A stretch of DNA of 64,000 bases from positions 186,001-250,000 of the forward strand of contig NZ_PVBT01000005.1 in NCBI RefSeq assembly GCF_002980555.1, given 5' to 3'. A program made the position numbers and the translations under genes. Shown piece after piece: positions 44,917-53,454 of the stretch. The stretch comes from Phyllobacterium myrsinacearum. GTDB taxonomy: Bacteria > Pseudomonadota > Alphaproteobacteria > Rhizobiales > Rhizobiaceae. Position 1 is the first letter of the stretch. Each line of letters starts with the position of its first letter. A model generated the notes under the pieces. It searched no databases, was not told the DNA's origin, and saw only the letters and a list, made by a program, of their open reading frames with translations.

Positions 44917-46164
44917 TTGCCCCTACGCCGTAAAACACTGGTGGTGCTGAAAGGCTATCCGCGCCTGTCGGAAACCTTTATCGCCCAGGAACTGCTCGGG
45001 CTGGAACGCGCCGGGTTCGACCTGACGCTCATCTCCATGCGCAAGCCGACCGACAAGAAGCGCCATCCCATCCATGATGAGATCAAGGCGCGGGTGGTCT
45101 ATCTGCCGGAATATCTGCACGAAGAGCCGCTGAGGGTGCTCCGGGCACTGTTTGCCGGCCGGTCAAAGCCGGGTTTCAAACCTTTGCTGCGGCGCTTCTG
45201 GGCCGATCTTCGCCGCGATCTGACCCGCAACCGGTTCCGCCGCCTCGGCCAGGCCCTGGTGCTTGCCCATGAATGGCCCGATGCCGGGGAATGGCTGCAT
45301 GCGCACTTCATCCACACGCCCGCGTCGGTGACCGCCTATGCCAGCATCATGACCGGCGTGCCGTGGACATGCTCTGCCCACGCCAAGGACATCTGGACCT
45401 CGCCGGACTGGGAACTGACGGAAAAGCTGGCGGAGGCCCGCTGGAGCGTCACCTGCACCCGCAGCGGCTATGAACATATGCGCGCGCTGACCGATCGCCG
45501 GGAACAGGTGCACCTCAGCTATCACGGCCTTGACCTGGCGCGATTCGGCCATTTCACCGAGGCACGATCCGGCCGCAACGGTTCGGACCCGGCCGATCCG
45601 GTGCAAATCCTCAGCGTCGGACGTGCGGTGGAAAAGAAGGGCTATGACGTCCTCCTGCGCGCGCTGGCGGCTTTGCCCGGCGATCTCGACTGGCGGTTTG
45701 TCCATATCGGCGGCGGTGACCAGCTGGCCAGGCTCAAGCCGCTGGCGCAGGAGCTTGGTATTGCCGGCCGCATCACCTGGAAAGGCGCGCTCGCACAGGA
45801 AGAGGTGCTGGCGCATTACCGCCGCGCCGATATTTTCGCGCTGGCCTGCCGCATTGCAGCGGATGGCGACCGCGATGGCCTGCCCAATGTCCTTGTGGAA
45901 GCCTCAAGCCAGAATCTCGTCTGCATCTCCACCAATATTTCCGGCGTTCCGGAACTGTTGACCGACCGGGAGAATGGTTTTGTCGTGCCGCCGGAAGACC
46001 CGGCGGCCCTGGCGCAGGCGCTGGAAGAAGCAATCCGCACACCGGCACTACGCCATCGTCTCGGCCATGCCGCCGAAGCGCGCGTGCGCGAGCACTTTGA
46101 TCACAATTCCAGTATCCGGCAATTGACCAGCCTGTTTGAAACCGAATGGCGGAGGACGCAATGA
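44917..46164 (+). CDS. Family 4 glycosyltransferase
   Basis: A 415-residue GT-B glycosyltransferase. The N-terminal half has LKGYPRLSETFIAQELLGLERAGFDL and HAHFIHTPASVTAYAS. The C-terminal half has ILSVGRAVEKKGYDVLLRALA and DGLPNVLVEASSQNLVCISTNISGVPEL with the EX7E-type glutamates. The start is TTG with AAAGAG seven bases upstream, since the longer in-frame stretch is the end of the previous gene in another frame. The gene overlaps the next one by 4 nt. It likely acts on a surface polysaccharide or glycolipid. Confidence 0.88.
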   Translation: MPLRRKTLVVLKGYPRLSETFIAQELLGLERAGFDLTLISMRKPTDKKRHPIHDEIKARVVYLPEYLHEEPLRVLRALFAGRSKPGFKPLLRRFWADLRRDLTRNRFRRLGQALVLAHEWPDAGEWLHAHFIHTPASVTAYASIMTGVPWTCSAHAKDIWTSPDWELTEKLAEARWSVTCTRSGYEHMRALTDRREQVHLSYHGLDLARFGHFTEARSGRNGSDPADPVQILSVGRAVEKKGYDVLLRALAALPGDLDWRFVHIGGGDQLARLKPLAQELGIAGRITWKGALAQEEVLAHYRRADIFALACRIAADGDRDGLPNVLVEASSQNLVCISTNISGVPELLTDRENGFVVPPEDPAALAQALEEAIRTPALRHRLGHAAEARVREHFDHNSSIRQLTSLFETEWRRTQ

Positions 46165-47291
46165 CCGCCCCCCGTGTCCTCATCTATGTCCAGCATCTTC
46201 TCGGCATCGGGCATCTCGCCCGCGTCAGCCGTATTGCCGCGGCGCTTGCCCGCGATGCTTTCGATGTGACGGTCATCACCGGCGGATTGACTGTTCCGGG
46301 ATTTCCGGGCCCCGATGTCAAAGCCGTGGCCCTGCCCGCCGTTGTCGCCAGCAATGCCGGCTTTTCCGGTCTGGCGGATGCGAACGGCAATCCCGTTGAC
46401 GAGGACTTTCTCCATCGCCGCCGCGATCTTTTGCTCGAAACATTTCATGCCGTCCGGCCCGATATCGTCATTATCGAGGCCTTTCCCTTTGGCCGCAGGC
46501 AAATGCGCTTCGAACTGCTGCCGCTGCTCGACGCCATAGCGGCGGCCTCGCCCCGGCCCAAACTCGTCACTTCCGTGCGCGACATATTGCAGGAGCGGTC
46601 CAAACCCGGACGGGACGAGGAAACCGTTGCGCTGATCAAGGCGCATTTCGATCATGTGCTTGTCCACGGCGACCCGGATTTCGTCACCCTGCCCGAGACC
46701 TTTCCGCTGGCCGCCGAAATCGCCGGGAAGATCATCTATACCGGCCTTGTGGCCGCGCCTGTTCCCGCACTCCCGGCGGAAAGCTTCGACATCGTCGTTT
46801 CTGCCGGCGGCGGTGCCGTCGGCCTCGACCTGATCCGCGCGGCCCTCGAAGCAGCGAGTATCTCGAGCCGTCACGGCCGCTGGTGCCTGATAACCGGCCC
46901 CAACCTGCCTGACGCCGATTTCGCCGCACTTGCGCGCGGCACGCCCGGCAATATCAGCCTGGTGCGTTTCCGCAAGGACTTCCCTTCCCTGCTGCAGGGC
47001 GCGGCGCTGTCCATATCGCAAGCCGGTTACAATACGGTCTGCGACGTGCTGCGCGCGCAATGCCGTTCGATCCTTGTGCCATTCACCGCGGGCGGCGAAA
47101 CCGAACAGACGGTGCGGGCAAACCGCCTTGCGGAACTCGGCCTGGCGGTGGCGCTGCCTGAGAACGGCTTGACCGGCCATCTGCTCGGCGAGACCATCAA
47201 GGCATCGCTCGCTCAGCCCAAGCCCGGTGCCCATCGTCTCGACCTGAACGGGGCGGAACGCACCGCGACGCTCTTGCGGGACATGCTGTAG
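46161..47291 (+). CDS. MurG-like glycosyltransferase B
   Basis: A 376-residue GT-B glycosyltransferase, paralogous to the one at 43692-44906. It has VLIYVQHLLGIGHLARVSRIAAALA at the start and VSAGGGAVGLDLI and ISQAGYNTVCDVLRAQCRSILVPF in the donor-binding half. The ATG overlaps the previous stop as ATGA. The acceptor and donor are not predictable from what I see. Confidence 0.85.
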   Translation: MTAPRVLIYVQHLLGIGHLARVSRIAAALARDAFDVTVITGGLTVPGFPGPDVKAVALPAVVASNAGFSGLADANGNPVDEDFLHRRRDLLLETFHAVRPDIVIIEAFPFGRRQMRFELLPLLDAIAAASPRPKLVTSVRDILQERSKPGRDEETVALIKAHFDHVLVHGDPDFVTLPETFPLAAEIAGKIIYTGLVAAPVPALPAESFDIVVSAGGGAVGLDLIRAALEAASISSRHGRWCLITGPNLPDADFAALARGTPGNISLVRFRKDFPSLLQGAALSISQAGYNTVCDVLRAQCRSILVPFTAGGETEQTVRANRLAELGLAVALPENGLTGHLLGETIKASLAQPKPGAHRLDLNGAERTATLLRDML

Positions 47292-47422
47292 CGGCACCTG
47301 GCTCCCAGCAACAGCGGCGGCCGATCCATCCGAATGGCGGCCAGAACATTCCAGGTTCATTACCACTTGTTATCCCGCCTGCTGTATAGTCGCCCCAATA
47401 CAGTGTGGATGAGATCACGCGA

Positions 47423-48979
47423 ATGCCAGTAATACGGCCTTACAAATGGCAGATTGTGCCGCAAGTTGCTCTGGTTATCGCTCTCATCATCTTGGGAAGC
47501 CTTGCCGGATCATGGATCGGCAGGCTTGTCATCATCCGCAGCGACCGCGGGCACATGCTGTCCTTGTCGAACCAGTTGCTGAAACGCGCCGACTTCGTTT
47601 TCGCCGAGGCGGATACGATCCTGTCCAAAGCGAATGCAACCGGCTTTCCATTCTGTTCGGCCAGCGAGATCGACTACCTGCGCGATACGCTCTTCGATAC
47701 AAAATATCTGAAGGACATCGGACGCGTGCAGGATGGGGCATTTCATTGTTCCGCAGTGTTCGGTTCGGCAAAACCCTCGCCGCTCGCCAAGCCGGATCTG
47801 GCAACGAATGACGGCACGCTTGTCTACGCCAATACACCCCTGGCCATTTCCAACACCACGGCGCCCATCATCGGCAGGGGCAATGCGAATGTCGTGCTCG
47901 ACCCCACCGCTTTCGACGCCATGACCGATCCGAACTATAGTTTCGGCATCCTGTTCAAGCCGCCCGGCGCGCAAAATCCCGTCGCGATGTTCGGCGGGCT
48001 GGAAGCGGGCAAGCGGCATGAAAAGCTGCCGGAGGGTGCCGGGCGGGACGGCGATATCGTCTTCCGCAATCTCTGCGGCGAACGGGCATGTGTTTCCCTG
48101 CAGGCCCATGTCACCGACCTGGAGGAGGACGCGTTTCCGATTGAGGCCAGCATCACGGGACTCGGCGGCACTCTCGGCGGGGCACTCGCCCTGATCATCC
48201 TCCTTTTGCAGCGCAAGCGGCTGTCGCTCGGTGCCAGACTGGCCCAGGCGCTCGACAAGCGGCGTCTTACCGTCGTGTACCAGCCCATCTTCGATATCGG
48301 AACGAACACGCCGCGCAGTGCCGAAGCACTGGTGCGCTGGGTGGACGGCAAGGAGGCCATTCCGCCGGACATCTTCATTCCGGTCGCCGAAGACGAGGGG
48401 CTGATCAAACGCGTTACGCTCTCTGTCCTTGATCGCGTTCTGGCCGATATGACTGCCTTCCTGCAAGCCGACCGGACCTTCCGCATCAATATCAACATAT
48501 CGGCTGCCGACCTCATCGATCCGGCATTTGCTTCGGCGCTGGAACAGCGTCTGCGGCAGGCCAATGTCAGAAGCGAACAGCTCGGTCTTGAAATTACCGA
48601 GCGCTCGACAGCCAATGCCGCTGCGGCGGTTGACGCCATCCGGACGCTTCGCGCCCGCGGCCACAGAATCTATATCGATGATTTCGGCACCGGCTATTCC
48701 AGTCTGGCCTATCTCGGCAACCTCAACGTCGATGGCATCAAGATCGATAAATCATTCACCCAAACGATCGGAACCGGCTCGGTAACCGTCTCGATTGTTC
48801 CGCAGATCGTCGACATGGCCCGTGTCCTCAACCTCGGGATCGTTGTCGAAGGTATCGAGACGGCCACGCAGCGGGACTATTTCGCCGGGCTGCAAACGCC
48901 GATCGACGGTCAGGGATGGTTTTACGGCAAGCCGGTCAGCGCCGCCGCAATGCAGGAACTGGTGCAGGAAAAGTTCTAG
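47423..48979 (+). CDS. CSS-EAL cyclic-di-GMP phosphodiesterase
   Basis: A 518-residue membrane protein with a helix at about 11-33, a periplasmic CSS-type sensor (about 40-245, Cys78-Ser79 and Cys109-Ser110), a second helix at about 245-263, and a cytoplasmic EAL domain. The EAL motif (301-303), NIS, EITE, IDDFGTG (Asp419-Asp420), Lys440, VEGIE (Glu476) and Gln497 are all present, so the enzyme should hydrolyse c-di-GMP. In other bacteria disulfide state of the CSS domain controls such enzymes. The ATG is preferred to a GTG six codons earlier. No GGDEF domain is present. Confidence 0.92.
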   Translation: MPVIRPYKWQIVPQVALVIALIILGSLAGSWIGRLVIIRSDRGHMLSLSNQLLKRADFVFAEADTILSKANATGFPFCSASEIDYLRDTLFDTKYLKDIGRVQDGAFHCSAVFGSAKPSPLAKPDLATNDGTLVYANTPLAISNTTAPIIGRGNANVVLDPTAFDAMTDPNYSFGILFKPPGAQNPVAMFGGLEAGKRHEKLPEGAGRDGDIVFRNLCGERACVSLQAHVTDLEEDAFPIEASITGLGGTLGGALALIILLLQRKRLSLGARLAQALDKRRLTVVYQPIFDIGTNTPRSAEALVRWVDGKEAIPPDIFIPVAEDEGLIKRVTLSVLDRVLADMTAFLQADRTFRININISAADLIDPAFASALEQRLRQANVRSEQLGLEITERSTANAAAAVDAIRTLRARGHRIYIDDFGTGYSSLAYLGNLNVDGIKIDKSFTQTIGTGSVTVSIVPQIVDMARVLNLGIVVEGIETATQRDYFAGLQTPIDGQGWFYGKPVSAAAMQELVQEKF

Positions 48980-50583
48980 AGCCGCGGCGCCCAGAACGGC
49001 GCGGTATCCTTGAATGCCCGCCATCTGCCAATCAGCTGCTTGCCGCCCGCAGCCTGGCGGTGCCCCTGCCAGCCGATGATGGCCCCGACGGCCCGGTTTG
49101 CCTCCGCGCCGAGGGAATCATGGTCGAGCGTCTCCATGAGCTCATGCGCGCTCCTGATGTCGTTCGCCTCACCCAGAAGATCCTGCAGCCGCGCCAGACG
49201 CTTGATGTATTTTGCGGTCACCGGCCGGCTGGAATAGAGCGGCAGAAAAAACTCCGCGGCATAGCGCAAGCGCTTCAGGCCAAGACGCAGCCGGTGGCGC
49301 GCATCGGCGTGAAGATGGCGAAAGCCGTGCCCGCGCCTGCGGACCTGCCGTTCCACCCGGTCCAGCACCCGCGCCGCAAACTGCCCCAGCGGCTCGGTCA
49401 GTATGCGCAGATCCTCGCTGGCAATATCGTTGCGCCAGCTTCTCAGTTCGATCACAAGCCCGAGGGACAACAGGAACCGGTTGGTCCTGGGATCGCCGAT
49501 AATACGCCGGACGGTCTGGTAGGCCTGATCGTGAGCGGGCATGCATGCGGCACGAAACGCGGATATATTGACATGCGGCAGAGCGGCTTCTTCAATCTCC
49601 GTCAGGGTCGAATGCAGGAAAACGTCCCAGTTTCGGGCGGGACCCAGCGCCTGCCCGAACAGTTTTGCCTCGGTATTGAGGCTTTCCAGCGACGGGGCCT
49701 GCAACTCGCGGCCGAGAAAATGCAGCGCCACACGCAATCGCCGGAGCGCGACACGCAACTGGTGGACGCCCTCCGGCTCCAGTCCGGTTTGACTGGCGCT
49801 GAGATTGGCCATGATCTGCTGCTGGCAATTGGTCAGAAGCTTGGCGATCGCCTCGTCGACCGTATCAGCCCTGACGAAGCCGGACGGTGCCGCCTTGACC
49901 GCCGATGGTTCATCGCCAAGCGCCAGGGCATAGCCCCGCGCCGACTTGCTCTGCGTTTCCAGGCAAAGCGGCGCAACGTCCATCAGATTGAGACCGAACT
50001 GATAAAGCGCCGCGACTTTCCCCTGCTTCAGCTCGAGTTCGACTTCCGACAGCGGCACGCGTGTCGCGCCAAATTCAATGACGCCGTCATCAAGCGCCAG
50101 TTCGATCCGGGCGTCCTGATGGTCGAGCACAAGCAGATGCCGCCGGACCCTGGTCGCAAAAACCGGTGCCAGCTCGTCCGCTGTCATCCCGTCCAAGGGC
50201 GCGCCGATTTCGGCAAGCGGCAGCAGGGCAAGGTCCGGCTCCATGTCAGGCACCACCGCCTCCCACTCATTGCGCTGCAAAGAGCCGTGCGCCGCTGCCC
50301 GCTTGACGGTCTGGACATGATGACGGCCCTCGCGCCGGACACGCAGAGACAACCCCGCCGCAAACAGCCGATGGTCGGAGGTGTCGTAATAGGTGGCTTC
50401 AAGCCGCCGGATCAGGCCCTTGTTGCGGGCGGCCTGCTGAACCGCCGCGGAGGCGCGAATGTCATCGAGCATACCGGCGGGGACGCGCAGCTTCAGCTCA
50501 ATCTCGACAGGAGCACGCAGCGCAATGGCAACGGCATCGGTACCCGAACCATCCTCTGTTCCCTGAACCGAAGCTCCAGCCAT
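48976..50583 (-). CDS. CYTH-CHAD protein
   Basis: A 535-residue protein with an N-terminal CYTH domain beginning at the ExExK motif (27-31, VEIELKL) and a C-terminal CHAD domain from about residue 260, with HQLRVALRRLRVALHFL and ARHRLRLGLKRLRYAAEFF. CYTH domains bind triphosphate groups. CHAD domains bind polyphosphate. Triphosphatase activity or polyphosphate binding is a family-level guess. The start is ATG 50583, eight bases after GGAG. In-frame sequence further upstream is left out. It is divergent from a phytase-like gene. Confidence 0.88.
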   Translation of the reverse strand: MAGASVQGTEDGSGTDAVAIALRAPVEIELKLRVPAGMLDDIRASAAVQQAARNKGLIRRLEATYYDTSDHRLFAAGLSLRVRREGRHHVQTVKRAAAHGSLQRNEWEAVVPDMEPDLALLPLAEIGAPLDGMTADELAPVFATRVRRHLLVLDHQDARIELALDDGVIEFGATRVPLSEVELELKQGKVAALYQFGLNLMDVAPLCLETQSKSARGYALALGDEPSAVKAAPSGFVRADTVDEAIAKLLTNCQQQIMANLSASQTGLEPEGVHQLRVALRRLRVALHFLGRELQAPSLESLNTEAKLFGQALGPARNWDVFLHSTLTEIEEAALPHVNISAFRAACMPAHDQAYQTVRRIIGDPRTNRFLLSLGLVIELRSWRNDIASEDLRILTEPLGQFAARVLDRVERQVRRRGHGFRHLHADARHRLRLGLKRLRYAAEFFLPLYSSRPVTAKYIKRLARLQDLLGEANDIRSAHELMETLDHDSLGAEANRAVGAIIGWQGHRQAAGGKQLIGRWRAFKDTAPFWAPRL

Positions 50584-50699
50584 TCCGTCCGCTCCCATCG
50601 ATCGTCCCGTTGCACGGGCCATACTATCGCGTGCGCGCCATCTTGGTAGCGCAAATATTGTTGAAGCTGCATGGCCCGCCGGACCGGGCGCCGTGGCGG

Positions 50700-50721
50700 T
50701 TGTCATGAGCGTATTACATTC
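50700..50721. promoter_or_regulatory. Possible Pho box
   Basis: TTGTCATGAGCGTATTACAT (50700-50719, with TC after) resembles two 11-bp PhoB half-sites; the first half matches CTGTCAT at six of seven positions. It lies in the 250-nt divergent region between the CYTH-CHAD and phytase-like genes. The second half is weak. Low confidence. Confidence 0.3.
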
Positions 50722-50833
50722 CGGTTCTAGACCCTACCGGAAAGGTCTCCTTGCGCGATTGCGGGGGGTGCGGTCTCTTCCCAAGACCGGCTCCGAGACC
50801 ACCCGCCACACTGTCTTGTCAAAGGATTTTTCC

Positions 50834-52312
50834 ATGCGCCACCTGCCGTCAATCCTGTTGCGGTTGCTTGCAACCTCCATGGCCATCTTTCCCGCTGCAG
50901 CCTTTGCCGATAATTCGGTTGCGATCAGCGGTGCAACGCTCGTCAACAAGGGACTGGTCGGCGTCGGACGGATCCCGGCCAATCAGCGCGACAAATTCGG
51001 TGAAACCTTCGGTTCCGGCTCGGGCATGGCGATGAACCCGGCCGACTGGAGCCGCGACGGCAACAGCTACAAGGGCACGATGCTGCTCCTGCCCGACCGC
51101 GGTTACAATGTGGCGGGTACAACCGACTATCGCCCCCGCCTCAACATGCTGTCGATCCGGTTCACGCCGGTGGCCCCCGGTGCAACACCGTCCGCCGACA
51201 AACAGCAGAGCGGCGTCGAGGCGGCACTCACCGACACATTGCTGCTGGTGGACGACAAGGGTGCCGATACGACGGGCCTTGATCCCCAGTCCGATGTCCG
51301 CGCCGCAGCGGGGGATTTCCCGATGCTGCCGCAGGCCGCCAATGGCAAGATATCCCTGGACAATGAAGCCATCGTCCGCCTCGCGGACGGCACGATGTTC
51401 ATCAGCGACGAGTATGGACCGAATATTTACCGCTTTTCCGCCGAGGGCCGCATGATCTCGGCTACCCAGCCTCCGGCAGCGCTTGTTCCCATGCGCCATG
51501 GCAAGGCGAATTTCTCCTCCAACAATCCGGGGCCTGGCGCACAGGCGCCCGATCCGAAGGATCCCGATACCGGCCGCCAGAACAATCAGGGCCTGGAAGG
51601 CATGGCGCTGACACCCGACGGCAAGTTCCTGATCGCCGTTCTCCAGTCGGCCGCCCGGCAGGATGGCGGCGATTCCAGTTCAACCCGCCAGAACACCCGC
51701 GCCCTCGTCTATGACGCTGCCGATCCCGCCCATCTGAAGCTGGTGCATGAATATGTCGTGCCGCTTCCTGTCTTCACCAATGCCAAGGGCAAGAAGGCTG
51801 TGGCCGCGCAGAGCGAAATCGTGGCTTTGTCCGATAAGGCATTCCTGATGCTGGCACGCGACAGCGGCAATGGCTATGGTCTTGACGGCGACACGTCGCT
51901 TTACCGCAACATCACCGTCGTTGACACTTCGGCGGCCACCGATATAGCCGGAAGCGGTTTTGATGCCGACAAGGCCGTTGCCCCCAAGGGCGTTCTCGAC
52001 CCTTCCATTACACCGGCAAAGCTGACCCCCTTCATTGACATCAATGACAATGCAAACCTGTCGCGTTTCGGCCTGCACAACGGTGCGCCCAATGACCGCA
52101 ACAACCTGTCGGAAAAATGGGAAGCCATGGCGCTTGTCAGCGTCCTCGATCCCAAGCTGCCGGACGACTATTTCCTGTTTGTCGGCAATGACAATGACTT
52201 CCTGACCCAGGATGGCTTTCAGGTCGGCGCGAGCTACAAGGCCGAGGGCGGCGCGGATGTCGACACCATGTTCCAGGTGTTTCAGGTCACCATTCCCGGA
52301 CTGCACAAGTAA
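50834..52312 (+). CDS. Secreted esterase-like protein of the phytase-like family
   Basis: A 492-residue protein with a signal peptide ending near AAAFA (about residue 25). The mature protein matches the phytase-like beta-propeller esterase family in layout: NEAIVRLADGTMFISDEYGPNIYRF, RQNNQGLEGMALTPDGKFLIAVLQSA and NLSEKWEAMALVSVLDPKLPDDYFLFVGNDNDF. The ATG follows AAGGA by seven bases. The substrate is not known for most members. Phosphomonoester or phytate hydrolysis is only a family label. It is divergent from the CYTH-CHAD gene, which would suit a phosphate theme. Confidence 0.82.
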   Translation: MRHLPSILLRLLATSMAIFPAAAFADNSVAISGATLVNKGLVGVGRIPANQRDKFGETFGSGSGMAMNPADWSRDGNSYKGTMLLLPDRGYNVAGTTDYRPRLNMLSIRFTPVAPGATPSADKQQSGVEAALTDTLLLVDDKGADTTGLDPQSDVRAAAGDFPMLPQAANGKISLDNEAIVRLADGTMFISDEYGPNIYRFSAEGRMISATQPPAALVPMRHGKANFSSNNPGPGAQAPDPKDPDTGRQNNQGLEGMALTPDGKFLIAVLQSAARQDGGDSSSTRQNTRALVYDAADPAHLKLVHEYVVPLPVFTNAKGKKAVAAQSEIVALSDKAFLMLARDSGNGYGLDGDTSLYRNITVVDTSAATDIAGSGFDADKAVAPKGVLDPSITPAKLTPFIDINDNANLSRFGLHNGAPNDRNNLSEKWEAMALVSVLDPKLPDDYFLFVGNDNDFLTQDGFQVGASYKAEGGADVDTMFQVFQVTIPGLHK

Positions 52313-52324
52313 TCCGTTTGGCAT

Positions 52325-52354
52325 ATCAGCGGAGAGGGACGCCCCTCCGCTGAT
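52325..52354 (+). terminator. Hairpin after the phytase-like gene
   Basis: ATCAGCGGAG (52325-52334) and CTCCGCTGAT (52345-52354) form a perfect ten-pair stem with a ten-base loop, starting 13 nt after the stop codon. There is no T run after it, so it may be a weak terminator or a 3'-end stabiliser. Confidence 0.55.
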
Positions 52355-52421
52355 GCCGCCCTCCATGCATGCCCGTTCATGTTATATGGTCGGGTAAGCT
52401 GCGTACCATGGAGCAAAACAG

Positions 52422-52940
52422 ATGCTGCGACTTCTCCTGCTTCGCCACGCCAAATCGGACTGGCCAGACGGTGTTGACGACCACGAGCGCCCGCTTGCCG
52501 AGCGCGGCCGCCGGGCGAGCCCCCTGATGGCCCGGTATATGGCGGGGGAAGGCCTCATACCGGATCTCGCCCTGGTCTCGACGGCGCGGCGGACACAGGA
52601 GACATGGGAACTGCTTCGTCCCGTCATCGGAGACGATACACGCTGGCGGGAGGAGCCGCGTATCTATGAGGCGCCGGCACGGGTGATCCTGGATGTCGTC
52701 AGAACGGCGGAACCCGGGATCGGGACATTGCTGGTTGTCGGCCATAATCCGGGGTTGCACGACGCGGCCCTCCGGCTTGCTGGCAGCGGACGGGAGTCCG
52801 ATCTAACCCGCCTCCGGCAGAAATACCCCACAGCGGGCCTTGCTGTCATTGATTTCACCGCCGCACGCTGGTCCGAACTTGCCGATCAATCCGGGGAACT
52901 GGAACGGTTTGTGACACCGAGGACAATCGGCCATGGGTGA
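52422..52940 (+). CDS. SixA-like histidine phosphatase
   Basis: A 172-residue histidine phosphatase of the SixA type. The catalytic motif is LLRHAKSD with His9, then ERPLAERGRR, VSTARRTQETWELL and VVGHNPGLHD with the second histidine. SixA removes phosphate from His-containing phosphotransfer domains or small phosphoproteins. The target here is not evident. There is no signal peptide. It stands alone between the phytase-like gene and a small protein gene. Confidence 0.88.
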   Translation: MLRLLLLRHAKSDWPDGVDDHERPLAERGRRASPLMARYMAGEGLIPDLALVSTARRTQETWELLRPVIGDDTRWREEPRIYEAPARVILDVVRTAEPGIGTLLVVGHNPGLHDAALRLAGSGRESDLTRLRQKYPTAGLAVIDFTAARWSELADQSGELERFVTPRTIGHG

Positions 52941-53092
52941 GGCCATTCGCTCAAACCCCGATTCCATCGGCACTCATGCGCTGGAAATAGCTGCACGGAG
53001 GCGATCATTTCAACTTTCAGCTGTTGATTATGACAATCATTTTTCGAATATGTGACAGGACCATTCACTGCAAACCGCGATTGGACGTCAGG

Positions 53093-53287
53093 ATGCGCCT
53101 TAGAGAACTTCAGGAAATCAGGTACGAAGAGGAAACCGCCAACCTCAAGCTTTCGGGCCTCAACCCGTTCAAGGAAGCCAAGAGCGTCAACATTTCCATC
53201 GACAATCCCGAAGCATTCCTCAACGCGATCAAGACGGCGCTTGCGGACCCTGACGGCAAGCCTGTGAAATTCGGCAAGGTCAAATAA
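53093..53287 (+). CDS. Small protein, 64 residues, unknown
   Basis: A 64-residue protein, MRLRELQEIRYEE at the start and rich in charged residues, with NISIDNPEAFLNAIKTALADPDGKPVKFGKVK at its C terminus. I do not recognise it. The ATG follows TCAGG closely. Two ATGs further upstream (53024 and 53030) would give a less protein-like N terminus. Codon use looks like its neighbours. It could be real, but only length and composition support it. Confidence 0.45.
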   Translation: MRLRELQEIRYEEETANLKLSGLNPFKEAKSVNISIDNPEAFLNAIKTALADPDGKPVKFGKVK

Positions 53288-53331
53288 GCCTCCACTCCGG
53301 TTACCAAACAGCTTCTCCTGGCAAATGAAAA

Positions 53332-53363
53332 CGTGGCAAGCCAGCAAGATAATGCTTGCCACG
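53332..53363. terminator. Hairpin between the small-protein gene and zwf
   Basis: CGTGGCAAGC (53332-53341) and GCTTGCCACG (53354-53363) form a perfect ten-pair stem with a 12-base loop. The only T-rich tail (TTTTCATTT) is on the minus strand, although no minus-strand gene lies upstream. For the plus-strand small gene it would be a stem without a T run. Confidence 0.55.
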
Positions 53364-53454
53364 CAGCGCGTTATTCCGTTCATTCTCGGGACGACCCAGC
53401 CAAGGCCCCACGCGCTATCCACCATGTCCCCAGTGTTGAACCAAAGGAGCTCCT

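Noticed and set aside
50584-50706. 41-codon extension of the CYTH-CHAD protein
   Set aside because: The ATG at 50583 has a good ribosome-binding site, and the extension would cross the promoter of the divergent gene.
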